The position numbers were made by a program, and so were the translations under genes. The notes below the pieces were generated by a model. It did no database searches. It was not told the origin of the DNA and was given only the letters and a program-made list of their open reading frames with translations. 33,146 nt of DNA from Thiomicrorhabdus sp. (GTDB taxonomy: Bacteria; Pseudomonadota; Gammaproteobacteria; Thiomicrospirales; Thiomicrospiraceae). This document shows positions 17,341-24,705 of this stretch, piece after piece. Position 1 is the stretch's first letter. Each line of letters opens with the position of its first letter. The stretch covers positions 1-33,146 of the forward strand of contig JALSJT010000013.1 of assembly GCA_026989175.1 (NCBI GenBank), in the 5' to 3' direction.

Positions 17341-18467
17341 TGGAATTTTTGATGGAACTTTGGGCAAACTTAGTCGCACTATTTGGCGGGCAAGTTTGGT
17401 TGCTATTAGTGATCTCCATTTTATTGGTCACGGCAATTATTGATGTGGTTCAACGTCGTGTTTTAAAAACAACACATCTGTATTTAGAGCGCAAAGAGCG
17501 AGTTTGGCTGGACAGTTTTGTCGATGCGACGCGTGCGCCAGTCTCATTCTTTATTTGGGTCACGGGAACCATCTTGGCGTTAACGACGTTGATTTTGCAT
17601 CTTGAAGTCTATGTGGAGGTGGTGGATTATATTAATGCGTTTAAGAACACCATTTTAACCCTCTCTGTCGGTTGGTTTGTAATTCGTTTGGTGCAACGTT
17701 TAGAAACACACCTTAAAGCATTTGCTTCAGAGGACGATCGGCTAGATGAAGTAACGGTTGAAGCTTTGGCAAAAATTATTAAGCTCTTTGCCTTTATTTT
17801 AACGGGACTGTTTTTCTTAAATGCATTTGGCGTGAGCTTAACAGGACTATTAGCTTTTGGTGGTGTTGGGGGAATCGCCATTGGTTTTGCCGCGAAAGAC
17901 CTATTAGGAAATGTCTTTGGTGGTTTAATGTTGTACTTAGATAAGCCCTTTAAAGTTGGGGAGTGGATCCGATCTCCCGATCGACAAATTGAAGGAACAG
18001 TGGAGCACATTGGTTGGCGTATGACGACGGTGCGCACCTTTGATAAACGTCCGCTGTATATTCCCAATGGAATCTTTGCCAATATTGCGATTGAAAACCC
18101 CTCAAGAATGACCAACCGCCGTATTAAAGAGACCATGGGGGTACGTTATGCTGATGTACACAAAATTCGTGAGATTATTAAAGCGGTAAAATCGATGCTA
18201 CAGAACCATCCCGAGATTGATACTCGACAAACCTTGATTGTGAACTTTAATCAATTTAATGCCTCCTCGTTAGACTTTTTTATCTACACCTTTACTAAAA
18301 CCACTAACTGGATTCGTTTTCATGAAGTTAAAGAGGATGTGTTGTTAAAAGTTAGTGATATTGTGGAAGCACATGGCGCAGAGATGGCCTTTCCGACTCG
18401 AACCTTGCATATTGAATCGATGTCGAATGATACTGAGGTATTGGTTGATACTGAAAAAAAGGGATAA
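17340..18467 (+). CDS. MscS-family mechanosensitive ion channel (YnaI-like)
   Basis: This 375-residue protein has about five membrane helices (17-36, 66-90, 101-120, 145-165, 168-195). The last is the pore helix with LLAFGGVGGIAIGFAAKDLLGN, the alternating Gly/Ala pattern of MscS. The beta domain (GGLMLYLDKPFKVGEWI, then VEHIGWRMTTVRTFDKRPLYIPNG) and the C-terminal alpha/beta domain follow. With two helices more than MscS it fits the YnaI / medium-size group. Such channels release solutes on hypo-osmotic shock. The overlap with nagZ couples its translation to a wall-recycling enzyme. Confidence 0.9.
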   Translation: MEFLMELWANLVALFGGQVWLLLVISILLVTAIIDVVQRRVLKTTHLYLERKERVWLDSFVDATRAPVSFFIWVTGTILALTTLILHLEVYVEVVDYINAFKNTILTLSVGWFVIRLVQRLETHLKAFASEDDRLDEVTVEALAKIIKLFAFILTGLFFLNAFGVSLTGLLAFGGVGGIAIGFAAKDLLGNVFGGLMLYLDKPFKVGEWIRSPDRQIEGTVEHIGWRMTTVRTFDKRPLYIPNGIFANIAIENPSRMTNRRIKETMGVRYADVHKIREIIKAVKSMLQNHPEIDTRQTLIVNFNQFNASSLDFFIYTFTKTTNWIRFHEVKEDVLLKVSDIVEAHGAEMAFPTRTLHIESMSNDTEVLVDTEKKG

Positions 18468-18474
18468 TAATATT

Positions 18475-18503
18475 CCCCCCCCCCTTTATTTTTTATGAGG
18501 GGG
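18475..18503. terminator. C10/G5 hairpin between convergent mscS-type gene and murB
   Basis: A run of ten C (18475-18484) can pair with the five G at 18499-18503, with a T-rich loop between; the outer bases ATT and AGAAAT extend it weakly. No good T-run follows on either strand, so terminator activity is uncertain. It resembles the C/G hairpins at 15106 and 21053. Confidence 0.45.
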
Positions 18504-18518
18504 AGAAATTATGAAAAA

Positions 18519-19541
18519 TTATAAAATAATCACTTCAGGTTCTAAATAAATCCCAAATTTATGGTTTACATCTTCTTGGATAAGCTGTGCAAGCTCCCCT
18601 ATCTCTCCGCCTGTTGCTCCGCCTAGGTTAATCAAAAAAAGTGCATGTTGGTTTGATACGGCGGCATGTCCGTGTAGTTCACCTTTCCAGCCAGCGTGTT
18701 CGATTAACCAAGCGGCGGGGATTTTATAATCGCCATTTAGCATTTTATGGTGCGGTATTTCTGGGTATTTTTCACGGAGCTTTTCAAAGTATTCGACATC
18801 AATAACGGGGTTTTTAAAGAAGCTACCCGCATTACCCGTTTTGTGATAATCCGGAATTTTGCTTTCACGAATTTTAATAACCGTATCGTAGATTATTTTA
18901 GGGGTTAAGTCGCTCTTTTTATACGATTCAAGCGCTATTTTAAGCGGGTCATAGACTAAGTTGGGCTTGCCTTCATGACGTTTTCTAAGCCGAAAGGTAA
19001 CACGGTAGACGAGGAGTTTATTAATAAATTCCTGTTTAAAAATACTGGTTCGGTAGCCAAACTGACACTCTGAGTGTCGAAACTCTCTGCGCTGTCCATC
19101 GTAAATATTTAAGGTATGCACTCGGGTAATGCTGTCCTGAGCTTCAGCACCATACGCGCCTATGTTTTGTACCGGTGCCGCACCAACCGTTCCAGGGATG
19201 AGCGCTAAATTTTCCAGCCCCCACCAGTCATTTTCGACGGTATAGGTCACTAAATCATGCCACTCAACCCCTGAACCAACGGATATCCAAATATTGTCAC
19301 TGTCTTCCTTGACCACGGTTATTTTTTTAAAGGTACAGCGAATCGTGACCCCTTCTAGATCATGGGTAAACAGTAAATTACTGCCTCCGCCAATAATGCG
19401 CCAAGGGAGAGAGGCGAGTTTGATATCGGTTCTAAGGGTTAGGATGTCACTTTGGCGATTAATCTCAATATAGTATTGGGTTTTAACATCTATTTGAAAG
19501 GTGTTATGAGGAAGCAGTGAGTAGTTGGCCTGAATGTGCAT
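18519..19541 (-). CDS. murB: UDP-N-acetylenolpyruvoylglucosamine reductase
   Basis: MurB is the FAD/NADPH enzyme that makes UDP-N-acetylmuramic acid. The 340-residue product is of type I: FAD-binding GGGSNLLF (51-58), IPGTVGAAPVQNIGAYG (115-131), FGYRTSIFK with the active-site Arg (164), GNAGSFFKNP with the proton-donor Ser240, and C-terminal LEPEV with the conserved Glu. The internal Tyr-containing loop of type I enzymes is present. No good ribosome-binding site precedes the ATG at 19541. The gene is divergent from the NSS transporter with only 54 bases between, so the promoters must overlap. Confidence 0.95.
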   Translation of the reverse strand: MHIQANYSLLPHNTFQIDVKTQYYIEINRQSDILTLRTDIKLASLPWRIIGGGSNLLFTHDLEGVTIRCTFKKITVVKEDSDNIWISVGSGVEWHDLVTYTVENDWWGLENLALIPGTVGAAPVQNIGAYGAEAQDSITRVHTLNIYDGQRREFRHSECQFGYRTSIFKQEFINKLLVYRVTFRLRKRHEGKPNLVYDPLKIALESYKKSDLTPKIIYDTVIKIRESKIPDYHKTGNAGSFFKNPVIDVEYFEKLREKYPEIPHHKMLNGDYKIPAAWLIEHAGWKGELHGHAAVSNQHALFLINLGGATGGEIGELAQLIQEDVNHKFGIYLEPEVIIL

Positions 19542-19559
19542 AAGGGTCTTGTGTATAAT
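19530..19559 (+). promoter_or_regulatory. Possible promoter of the NSS transporter gene
   Basis: A perfect -10 hexamer TATAAT (19554-19559) lies 36 bases before the ATG. CTGAAT at 19530-19535 with an 18-base spacer is a weak -35 and overlaps the murB start region. A minus-strand reading TATACA over the same bases could serve murB, so the site may be shared. Confidence 0.4.
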
Positions 19560-19595
19560 GTTTTCAAAATGATTTTTTATTATAAAGGAAGATAG

Positions 19596-21035
19596 ATGGG
19601 GCAGTTAAAACTTTCTACCGATGCGTGGTCTTCACAAACGGTTTTTATCTTGGCGGCAGTCGGTTCTGCGGTAGGGCTTGGTAATTTATGGAAGTTTCCT
19701 TATATTACCGGTGAAAATGGTGGCGGAGCCTTTGTTTTAGTCTACTTGGCATGTGTGTTGTTAATTGGTATTCCCGTCTTAATGTCTGAAATAGCCTTGG
19801 GTCGTGCTGGAAAAGCCAACCCCGTTCAGGCGATGTCGAACTTAGCACGTGAAAATGGTGCCAGCCGATTATGGGCACTATTGGGGCTGAATGGTGTTTT
19901 GGCAGGAGCATTAATTCTCTCTTTTTATACCGTTATTGCCGGTTGGGCGGTCTCCTATTTTGTGCAAAGTATTTCAGGTGCCTTTGTTGATATTACTGCT
20001 AATGAAGCAGGGAGTCATTTTGAAAGTTTAATGGCTAATCCCTATGAACTGCTGTTTTGGCATACAGTGGTCAGTTTGGCAACCATTTACATTGTTTCGA
20101 AAGGAGTGAAGCAGGGCTTAGAAAAAGCAATTAATTTGATGCTCCCCGCGTTACTGCTGATTTTATTGGTGTTATTAGGCTATGCGACCACGACGGGCGC
20201 ATTTGGTGAAAGCTTTAATTTTTTATTTGCAGCCGACTTTTCCAAACTCACATGGGCATCGGTATTAATCGCCATGGGACATGCCTTCTTTACTTTAAGT
20301 ATCGGGTTGGGAACCATGATGGTGTATGGCTCGTATCTGTCTAAAAAAGGATCAATTGTAAAAGCAAGTTTGTGGATCGCGTTTGCGGATACCGCCATTG
20401 CGTTGATCGCTGGGTTGGTCATTTTTTCAATTGTATTTGCCAATGGTTTAGAAGCGGGCTCAGGACCTGGGCTATTGTTCGAAACCTTACCAGTCGCTTT
20501 TGGTCAAATGACTGGAGGGTGGTTTTTTGGTACTTTGTTTTTTGCATTGGTGGTCATGGCGGCATTAAGTTCTGCGATTTCATTAATTGAGCCTGTCGTA
20601 AGTTGGTTTGATCAAAATTGGGGCATTAAGCGAGAAAAAGCCGTTTGGATTTTAGGGGGCTTAATTTGGATGCTTGGTGTGGGAACGGTGTTGTCATTTA
20701 ATGAGTGGCAAGATGTTCACTTTTTAGGGGATCGTAATTTCTTTCATTCGGTCGATTATCTTACTTCTAACATCATGCTACCGTTGGGAGGTTTATTAAC
20801 CGCAGTCTTTATGGCATGGGTCATGAAGAGAGAGCAGGTTCAGGAACAAATTGATCTGCAAGCGCCTTGGATGCAACTGTTAATTTTAGATCTCAAGTGG
20901 TTGTCACCAGTCGCGGTGCTTGTGGTATTTTCGTCCAGTTTAGTGGCATCAGAGAGCGTGGTTTGGATGATTGCAGTGAGCTTATTCATCTATGCTATTT
21001 ATGTTTGGAATGCGCTTAATGAAGCAAGATCATGA
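19596..21035 (+). CDS. Sodium:neurotransmitter symporter (NSS/SNF) family transporter
   Basis: This 479-residue membrane protein has about 11-12 helices with the LeuT fold. The first helix has the family signature VGSAVGLGNLWKFPYITGENGGGAF (about 22-46), which contributes the Na+ and substrate sites, followed by GIPVLMSEIALGRAG. SLGIGTMM-like FTLSIGLGTMMVYGSYL (about 236-252) is the sixth/seventh-helix region. Bacterial members mostly import amino acids using Na+; the exact substrate is unknown. Ribosome-binding site AAAGGAAG (19583-19590 region). It stands alone between divergent murB and a hairpin terminator. Together with the Mrp antiporter it fits a cell with a Na+ cycle. Confidence 0.92.
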   Translation: MGQLKLSTDAWSSQTVFILAAVGSAVGLGNLWKFPYITGENGGGAFVLVYLACVLLIGIPVLMSEIALGRAGKANPVQAMSNLARENGASRLWALLGLNGVLAGALILSFYTVIAGWAVSYFVQSISGAFVDITANEAGSHFESLMANPYELLFWHTVVSLATIYIVSKGVKQGLEKAINLMLPALLLILLVLLGYATTTGAFGESFNFLFAADFSKLTWASVLIAMGHAFFTLSIGLGTMMVYGSYLSKKGSIVKASLWIAFADTAIALIAGLVIFSIVFANGLEAGSGPGLLFETLPVAFGQMTGGWFFGTLFFALVVMAALSSAISLIEPVVSWFDQNWGIKREKAVWILGGLIWMLGVGTVLSFNEWQDVHFLGDRNFFHSVDYLTSNIMLPLGGLLTAVFMAWVMKREQVQEQIDLQAPWMQLLILDLKWLSPVAVLVVFSSSLVASESVVWMIAVSLFIYAIYVWNALNEARS

Positions 21036-21052
21036 TGAGATTTGAATAAGAC

Positions 21053-21098
21053 AGGGGGGAGAAAGTTTAAAAATGCGACTTTAAGTTTTCTCCCTCTT
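21053..21098. terminator. Hairpin terminator between the NSS gene and the cyclic-nucleotide-binding gene
   Basis: GGGGGGAGAAAGTTT (21054-21068) pairs with AAGTTTTCTCCCT on the right, with an inner AAAGT/ACTTT stem. The right side ends in TCTTTATTG, a modest T-rich tail. It lies between convergent genes and shares its GGAGAAA/TTTCTCC arms with the hairpins at 15106 and 18475. Confidence 0.6.
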
Positions 21099-21131
21099 TA
21101 TTGATTGGTAGGGTGACTAGCGTAGAAAAGG

Positions 21132-21611
21132 TTAATATTGCGCCGTATACTGGTTTTGAATCATACGATGCATCTCTAAATATTTTGCATTCATTTTGCG
21201 TTGTAACTTGTGTGAATAACGCAAAATAGAGCGCATAACATTAAAGGTCAGATGGGGGTGCTTTTCAATCATCTCTTCAAATGCTTTGCGTGAAAGCATG
21301 AGGACTTCACTGTCTTTTTTGGCGATGAGGCGCATGGAGTGAGGGTTACCATCTAAAAAGCTTAGTTCACCCGTCATAGAGCCCTCTTTAAGGGTGTCGA
21401 TCGAGAGGGACTTTTCTGCAGTAAGCATTTTTAAGACTTCTAATTTTCCGCTCACCAGAATATAGAGTGTGTCATCTTGAGAACCCGCATCAAATAAAAT
21501 ATCTCCTTTTGCGACTTTGCGTGTTTCAACGGCCTTTGCAAGTATTTTGCACTCTTTTTCACTTAAGTCTTGTCCTAAGATAGAGTCCTTAATTTTTTTA
21601 GCTTCTGGCAT
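21132..21611 (-). CDS. Stand-alone cyclic-nucleotide-binding-fold protein
   Basis: This 159-residue protein consists of one CRP-like effector domain: GDILFDAGSQDDTLYILVSGKLEVL (36-60) and a phosphate-binding cassette region GELSFLDGNPHSM (81-93), then a long helix. There is no helix-turn-helix domain, so it is not a Crp/Fnr transcription factor. At the position of the cassette arginine that contacts the cyclic phosphate in CRP (Arg82) it has His91, so classical cAMP binding is doubtful. It may be a regulatory subunit acting through protein contacts. Good ribosome-binding site AAGGAG on its strand, seven bases before the ATG. It is monocistronic. Confidence 0.85.
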   Translation of the reverse strand: MPEAKKIKDSILGQDLSEKECKILAKAVETRKVAKGDILFDAGSQDDTLYILVSGKLEVLKMLTAEKSLSIDTLKEGSMTGELSFLDGNPHSMRLIAKKDSEVLMLSRKAFEEMIEKHPHLTFNVMRSILRYSHKLQRKMNAKYLEMHRMIQNQYTAQY

Positions 21612-21725
21612 TGTGCACTCCTTATTAGTTAAATTAAAAATCCCTTATATTTTACGCCTATACCTTGTATAACGCTATGTAAATAAGCGTAATTTCTGGT
21701 ATTTGTTATATCTCTTTAAGAGACT

Positions 21726-21974
21726 TTAATGTGCAACATCAAGGCGTTCTACCGGAAAGAAGGCATCAAAAAAAGCGCCCATTCCGTAGCTAAAGAGAAA
21801 AATAATGACAAAGACGATCAGAATGGATCGGGCAGACTTGTTTTCAATAAATTTTTCACGCCATCGCTCTTTACGAACATAAGGCCAGATGAGGTAAAGA
21901 AAGCCAATCGTTGCAATCACTTGAACGCCAATAAGCAGGTATTGAATGCCCGTAGGCAACTCTGTCTCGATCAT
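21726..21974 (-). CDS. Small two-helix membrane protein downstream of dapE
   Basis: This 82-residue product is predicted from sequence to have two membrane helices (about 10-28 and 50-69), separated by a basic loop (RKERWREKFIENKSARS) that should be cytoplasmic. I do not recognise a named family. It begins 12 bases after the dapE stop with AAAAGG eight bases before its ATG, so it is very probably a real gene co-transcribed with dapE. The C-terminus FFPVERLDVAH is short and polar. No function can be assigned. Confidence 0.75.
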   Translation of the reverse strand: MIETELPTGIQYLLIGVQVIATIGFLYLIWPYVRKERWREKFIENKSARSILIVFVIIFLFSYGMGAFFDAFFPVERLDVAH

Positions 21975-21986
21975 AAAGCGTGCCTT

Positions 21987-23132
21987 TTAAGCCAGTAATT
22001 GAATGAGAGTCTGGTAATAAATTTCGGTGAGTTGGTTAAGGTCATCGACACTGACACGTTCATCAATTTGATGAATGGTGGCATTTAAAGGGCCGAGTTC
22101 AATAACTTGTGCGCCCGTTGGTGCAATAAAGCGACCATCGGAGGTGCCACCTGCGGTAGAGAGTTTGGGTTGATAACCTAAAACGATTTCTGAGGCTTGT
22201 TTAACGGCTTGAATCAGTTGACCATCTGCTGGGGTAATAAAGGGGAGTCCGGAGAGTGTCCACTCTAAGTCGTAATCAATTTTATGTTGATCCAGAATGT
22301 TGTGAACACTCGATTTCAAACTGTCGGGCGTGTGCTCGGTTGAGAATCGAAAGTTAAATAAGACCTCTACCGTGCCTGGCGTAATGTTGGTTGCGCCCGT
22401 GCCGCCATTGATATTGGAAATTTGGAAGGAGGTGGGGGGGAAATATTCATTACCATGATCCCATTGAAGCTGTACCAGTTGTTCTAAAGCGGGGGCAATT
22501 TGATGAATTGGGTTGAGAGACAGCTCAGGGTAGGCAATATGCCCTTGTACTCCTTTAACCGTTAAGGTGCCACTTAATGAACCTCGGCGTCCATTTTTAA
22601 TGGAGTCTGCCAGCTTTTTGCTGCTGGAGGGTTCACCTACTAAGCAGTATTCAAAATGCTCTTTACGGTTTTGTAGTGTTTCAATGACTTTAACCGTGCC
22701 GTCAAGAGCTGGCCCCTCTTCATCACTGGTAATGAGATACGCAATGGAACCTTTATGATCAGGATAGTCCTGTACAAAACGTTTGCTGGCGACCATAAAG
22801 CAGGCAATGCTGCTTTTCATATCCGCCGTGCCGCGACCGTACATCATGCCTTGGTCATCAATCTGTGCTGAAAAAGGTGGGTGTGTCCATTTTTCTTCTG
22901 GCCCCGTCGGTACCACGTCGGTGTGACCTGCAAATACGAAACACGGGCTGGCGTTGCCTTTACGCGCCCATAGATTGTCCACCTCTCCAAACGGCATCGG
23001 CTCGATCTGAAACCCTAAAGGCTCTAAATGGTCGGCAATAATTTTCTGACAGCCTTTATCATTTGGCGTGACAGAGTCAATTTGAATCAGGCGTTGGGCA
23101 AGTTGAATGGTTTCGCTAGCGTGGTCAGACAT
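21987..23132 (-). CDS. dapE: Succinyl-diaminopimelate desuccinylase
   Basis: DapE is a di-zinc M20 hydrolase of the succinylase lysine/meso-diaminopimelate pathway. The 381-residue product has the metal ligands His70 (AGHTDVVP), Asp104 (RGTADMKSS) and Glu139, with the catalytic Glu138 in TSDEEGPALDGT. The dimerisation domain (NGRRGSLSGTLTVKGVQGHIAYP, about 180-200) and the C-terminal TSDGRFIAP motif are present. The upstream ArsC-like gene, 81 bases away on the same strand, is the usual partner (yffB-dapE in E. coli). dapD, the preceding pathway enzyme, lies 0.5 kb away on the opposite strand. Confidence 0.96.
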   Translation of the reverse strand: MSDHASETIQLAQRLIQIDSVTPNDKGCQKIIADHLEPLGFQIEPMPFGEVDNLWARKGNASPCFVFAGHTDVVPTGPEEKWTHPPFSAQIDDQGMMYGRGTADMKSSIACFMVASKRFVQDYPDHKGSIAYLITSDEEGPALDGTVKVIETLQNRKEHFEYCLVGEPSSSKKLADSIKNGRRGSLSGTLTVKGVQGHIAYPELSLNPIHQIAPALEQLVQLQWDHGNEYFPPTSFQISNINGGTGATNITPGTVEVLFNFRFSTEHTPDSLKSSVHNILDQHKIDYDLEWTLSGLPFITPADGQLIQAVKQASEIVLGYQPKLSTAGGTSDGRFIAPTGAQVIELGPLNATIHQIDERVSVDDLNQLTEIYYQTLIQLLA

Positions 23133-23213
23133 GAGTGTTTTCTTATTTTAGTATAAATGATTCCCTATTTTAGGCGTTCTATGTGAGTTTTAGAAGGGGG
23201 AGGCAGAATTTAT

Positions 23214-23567
23214 TTAAGGGGTAAGCGTTTGATATTCACTCTCTTTAAACCCGATGATGATAGGGGAGTTTGGTGTGTTGTCTGTTTGTAATACTGGGCG
23301 TTTAATAAGGGTTGGGTGCTCAATTAGAGTGGTGAGTTCGCAGTGCGAGATAAGTGCTTCTTTTTGTGATTCATTGAGTTGTCGCCAACGGGTGCTACGT
23401 TTATTCACAAGGGTGGTGATGGGGTGTTGTTTGAGCCACGTTTGCAGAAGTTCGAGCGTTACGCCATCTTTTCTGAAGTCGTGAAATTGGTAGGGAATGT
23501 TGTTTTGTTCTAAAAATTTTCGTGCTTTGCGAACCGTATCGCAATTGGGTATGCCGTATAGAATCAT
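23214..23567 (-). CDS. ArsC/Spx-family reductase-like protein (YffB type)
   Basis: This 117-residue thioredoxin-fold protein begins MILYGIPNCDTVRKARKFL; the single active cysteine (Cys9) without a second cysteine is typical of the YffB/ArsC-like group rather than of arsenate reductases with a full redox set. It also carries VNKRSTRWRQL and KRPVL followed by a C-terminal IIGFKESEY motif. Glutathione-dependent thiol reductase activity has been proposed for such proteins; the true substrate is unknown. It lies just upstream of dapE, the same order as in E. coli, and is probably co-transcribed with it. Confidence 0.88.
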   Translation of the reverse strand: MILYGIPNCDTVRKARKFLEQNNIPYQFHDFRKDGVTLELLQTWLKQHPITTLVNKRSTRWRQLNESQKEALISHCELTTLIEHPTLIKRPVLQTDNTPNSPIIIGFKESEYQTLTP

Positions 23568-23611
23568 GGTTTTATTGTCCCTGTTTTTTAGACTTTATGA
23601 CACAGTATAGG

Positions 23612-23640
23612 CTGAAAGTTCTGTCTTTAGAAGGTATACT
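23612..23640 (+). promoter_or_regulatory. Likely sigma-70 promoter of dapD
   Basis: CTGAAA (23612-23617) and TATACT (23635-23640) are separated by 17 bases and lie 44 bases before the dapD start codon. Both hexamers are close to consensus. Confidence 0.55.
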
Positions 23641-23683
23641 CTCTCCAAATTTATTTTTAACATTTAATTAAGAGAATAGCATT

Positions 23684-24583
23684 ATGACCATCAAACGAAT
23701 TGGACATCGCTACAGCGATACGAAAACTGGTGTGACTTTAGATGTGTGGTTTCCACGCTCTAATAAAGAGATCTCTCGTAATTGTTTAGCGTTGCAAGCG
23801 GGTTTGATTAAAGGTGACTTTGTTACGGTAGAGATTGCATCGGTGGATGATGCACCGACTTCGGCGGAAGAGGCGTATCTTCGTCTTCACTTACTGTCTG
23901 AGTGTGCCGTTAAACCCAATGAAATTAATTTAGACGGTGTTTTTGGTCTGTTAAACAATGTCGCTTGGACAACAGCGGGCCCTGTGTTGCCTGCTGAAGT
24001 TGAAAACTTGCGTGAAGCGATTGCCAATGAAGTGCATCAGTTTAATGTCACCTGCATTGATAAGTTTCCACGCATGACCGACTATGTGATTCCTGAAGGG
24101 GTTCGTATTGGGAATGCGGATCGTGTTCGATTGGGCGCACATTTAGCACCAGGAACCACGATTATGCATGAAGGATTTGTAAACTTTAATGCCGGTACCC
24201 TAGGGAACTCAATGGTCGAAGGGCGTATTAGTGCCAGTGTTGTGGTCGGTGAAAATACCGATATCGGTGGTGGAGCGTCTATTATGGGTACACTGTCTGG
24301 TGGTGGTAAGCAAGTCATCTCAATGGGCAAGCGTAACTTATTGGGTGCAAATGCTGGACTGGGTATCTCGTTGGGCGATGATTGTATTGTTGAATCGGGT
24401 CTGTATTTAACGGCAGGTACCAAAGTAAAAATGCCTGACGGCTCGATTGTGTCTGCGCGTGAACTGTCTGGTGCCTCTAAACTGTTATTCAGACGTCATA
24501 GTCAAACTGGCGCGGTAGAAGCAATTGTGACAGATGGCTCGTTATGGGGCGGACTCAACAGCGCATTGCATAGCAACGATTAA
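23684..24583 (+). CDS. dapD: Tetrahydrodipicolinate N-succinyltransferase, Pseudomonas/actinobacterial type
   Basis: DapD transfers succinyl from succinyl-CoA to tetrahydrodipicolinate in lysine and cell-wall synthesis. The 299-residue product has an N-terminal domain, a middle segment [17 protein letters not shown] (about 85-101), and a left-handed beta-helix with hexapeptide repeats ([19 protein letters not shown] through [14 protein letters not shown]). This pattern fits the Pseudomonas/Mycobacterium DapD group, not the 274-residue enteric enzyme. It stands convergent to glnD, whereas in enterics dapD follows glnD on the same strand. It works with DapE encoded just upstream on the other strand. 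Confidence 0.93.
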   Translation: MTIKRIGHRYSDTKTGVTLDVWFPRSNKEISRNCLALQAGLIKGDFVTVEIASVDDAPTSAEEAYLRLHLLSECAVKPNEINLDGVFGLLNNVAWTTAGPVLPAEVENLREAIANEVHQFNVTCIDKFPRMTDYVIPEGVRIGNADRVRLGAHLAPGTTIMHEGFVNFNAGTLGNSMVEGRISASVVVGENTDIGGGASIMGTLSGGGKQVISMGKRNLLGANAGLGISLGDDCIVESGLYLTAGTKVKMPDGSIVSARELSGASKLLFRRHSQTGAVEAIVTDGSLWGGLNSALHSND

Positions 24584-24610
24584 CCACTGTAGGGGTAACC
24601 CCCAGTGGTT
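24582..24610. terminator. Hairpin at the end of dapD
   Basis: AACCACTG (24582-24589) and CAGTGGTT (24603-24610) pair perfectly, enclosing an inner GGGG/CCCC stem. The stem begins within the stop codon. No T-run follows directly, so intrinsic termination is uncertain. Confidence 0.5.
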
Positions 24611-24641
24611 ACCCTGTTTGATTTAAATCTATAAAACCATT

Positions 24642-24700
24642 CGTAGGGGCGGAATCCATTTTCGTCCTTTTGAGGGTAGATATAGGATCTACACCTACCG
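24642..24700. repeat. REP-like palindromic element between dapD and glnD
   Basis: A 59-base element starts CGTAGGGGCGGA and ends ACACCTACCG, so its ends pair imperfectly. Inside are a perfect stem GTAGAT-ATAGG-ATCTAC (24676-24692) and a weaker GGCGGAA/TTTTCGTCC stem. From memory, repeats of the type GTAGGGGCGGATTCC...GATCTACCCCTAC are dispersed in many proteobacterial genomes. It lies between two convergent genes. Confidence 0.6.
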
Positions 24701-24705
24701 TTTCT

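Noticed and set aside
21729-21998. 89-codon plus-strand frame opposite the small membrane protein
   Set aside because: The minus-strand frame has a good ribosome-binding site, two clear membrane helices and tight spacing to dapE; the plus frame has a basic, unstructured composition and runs into dapE antisense.
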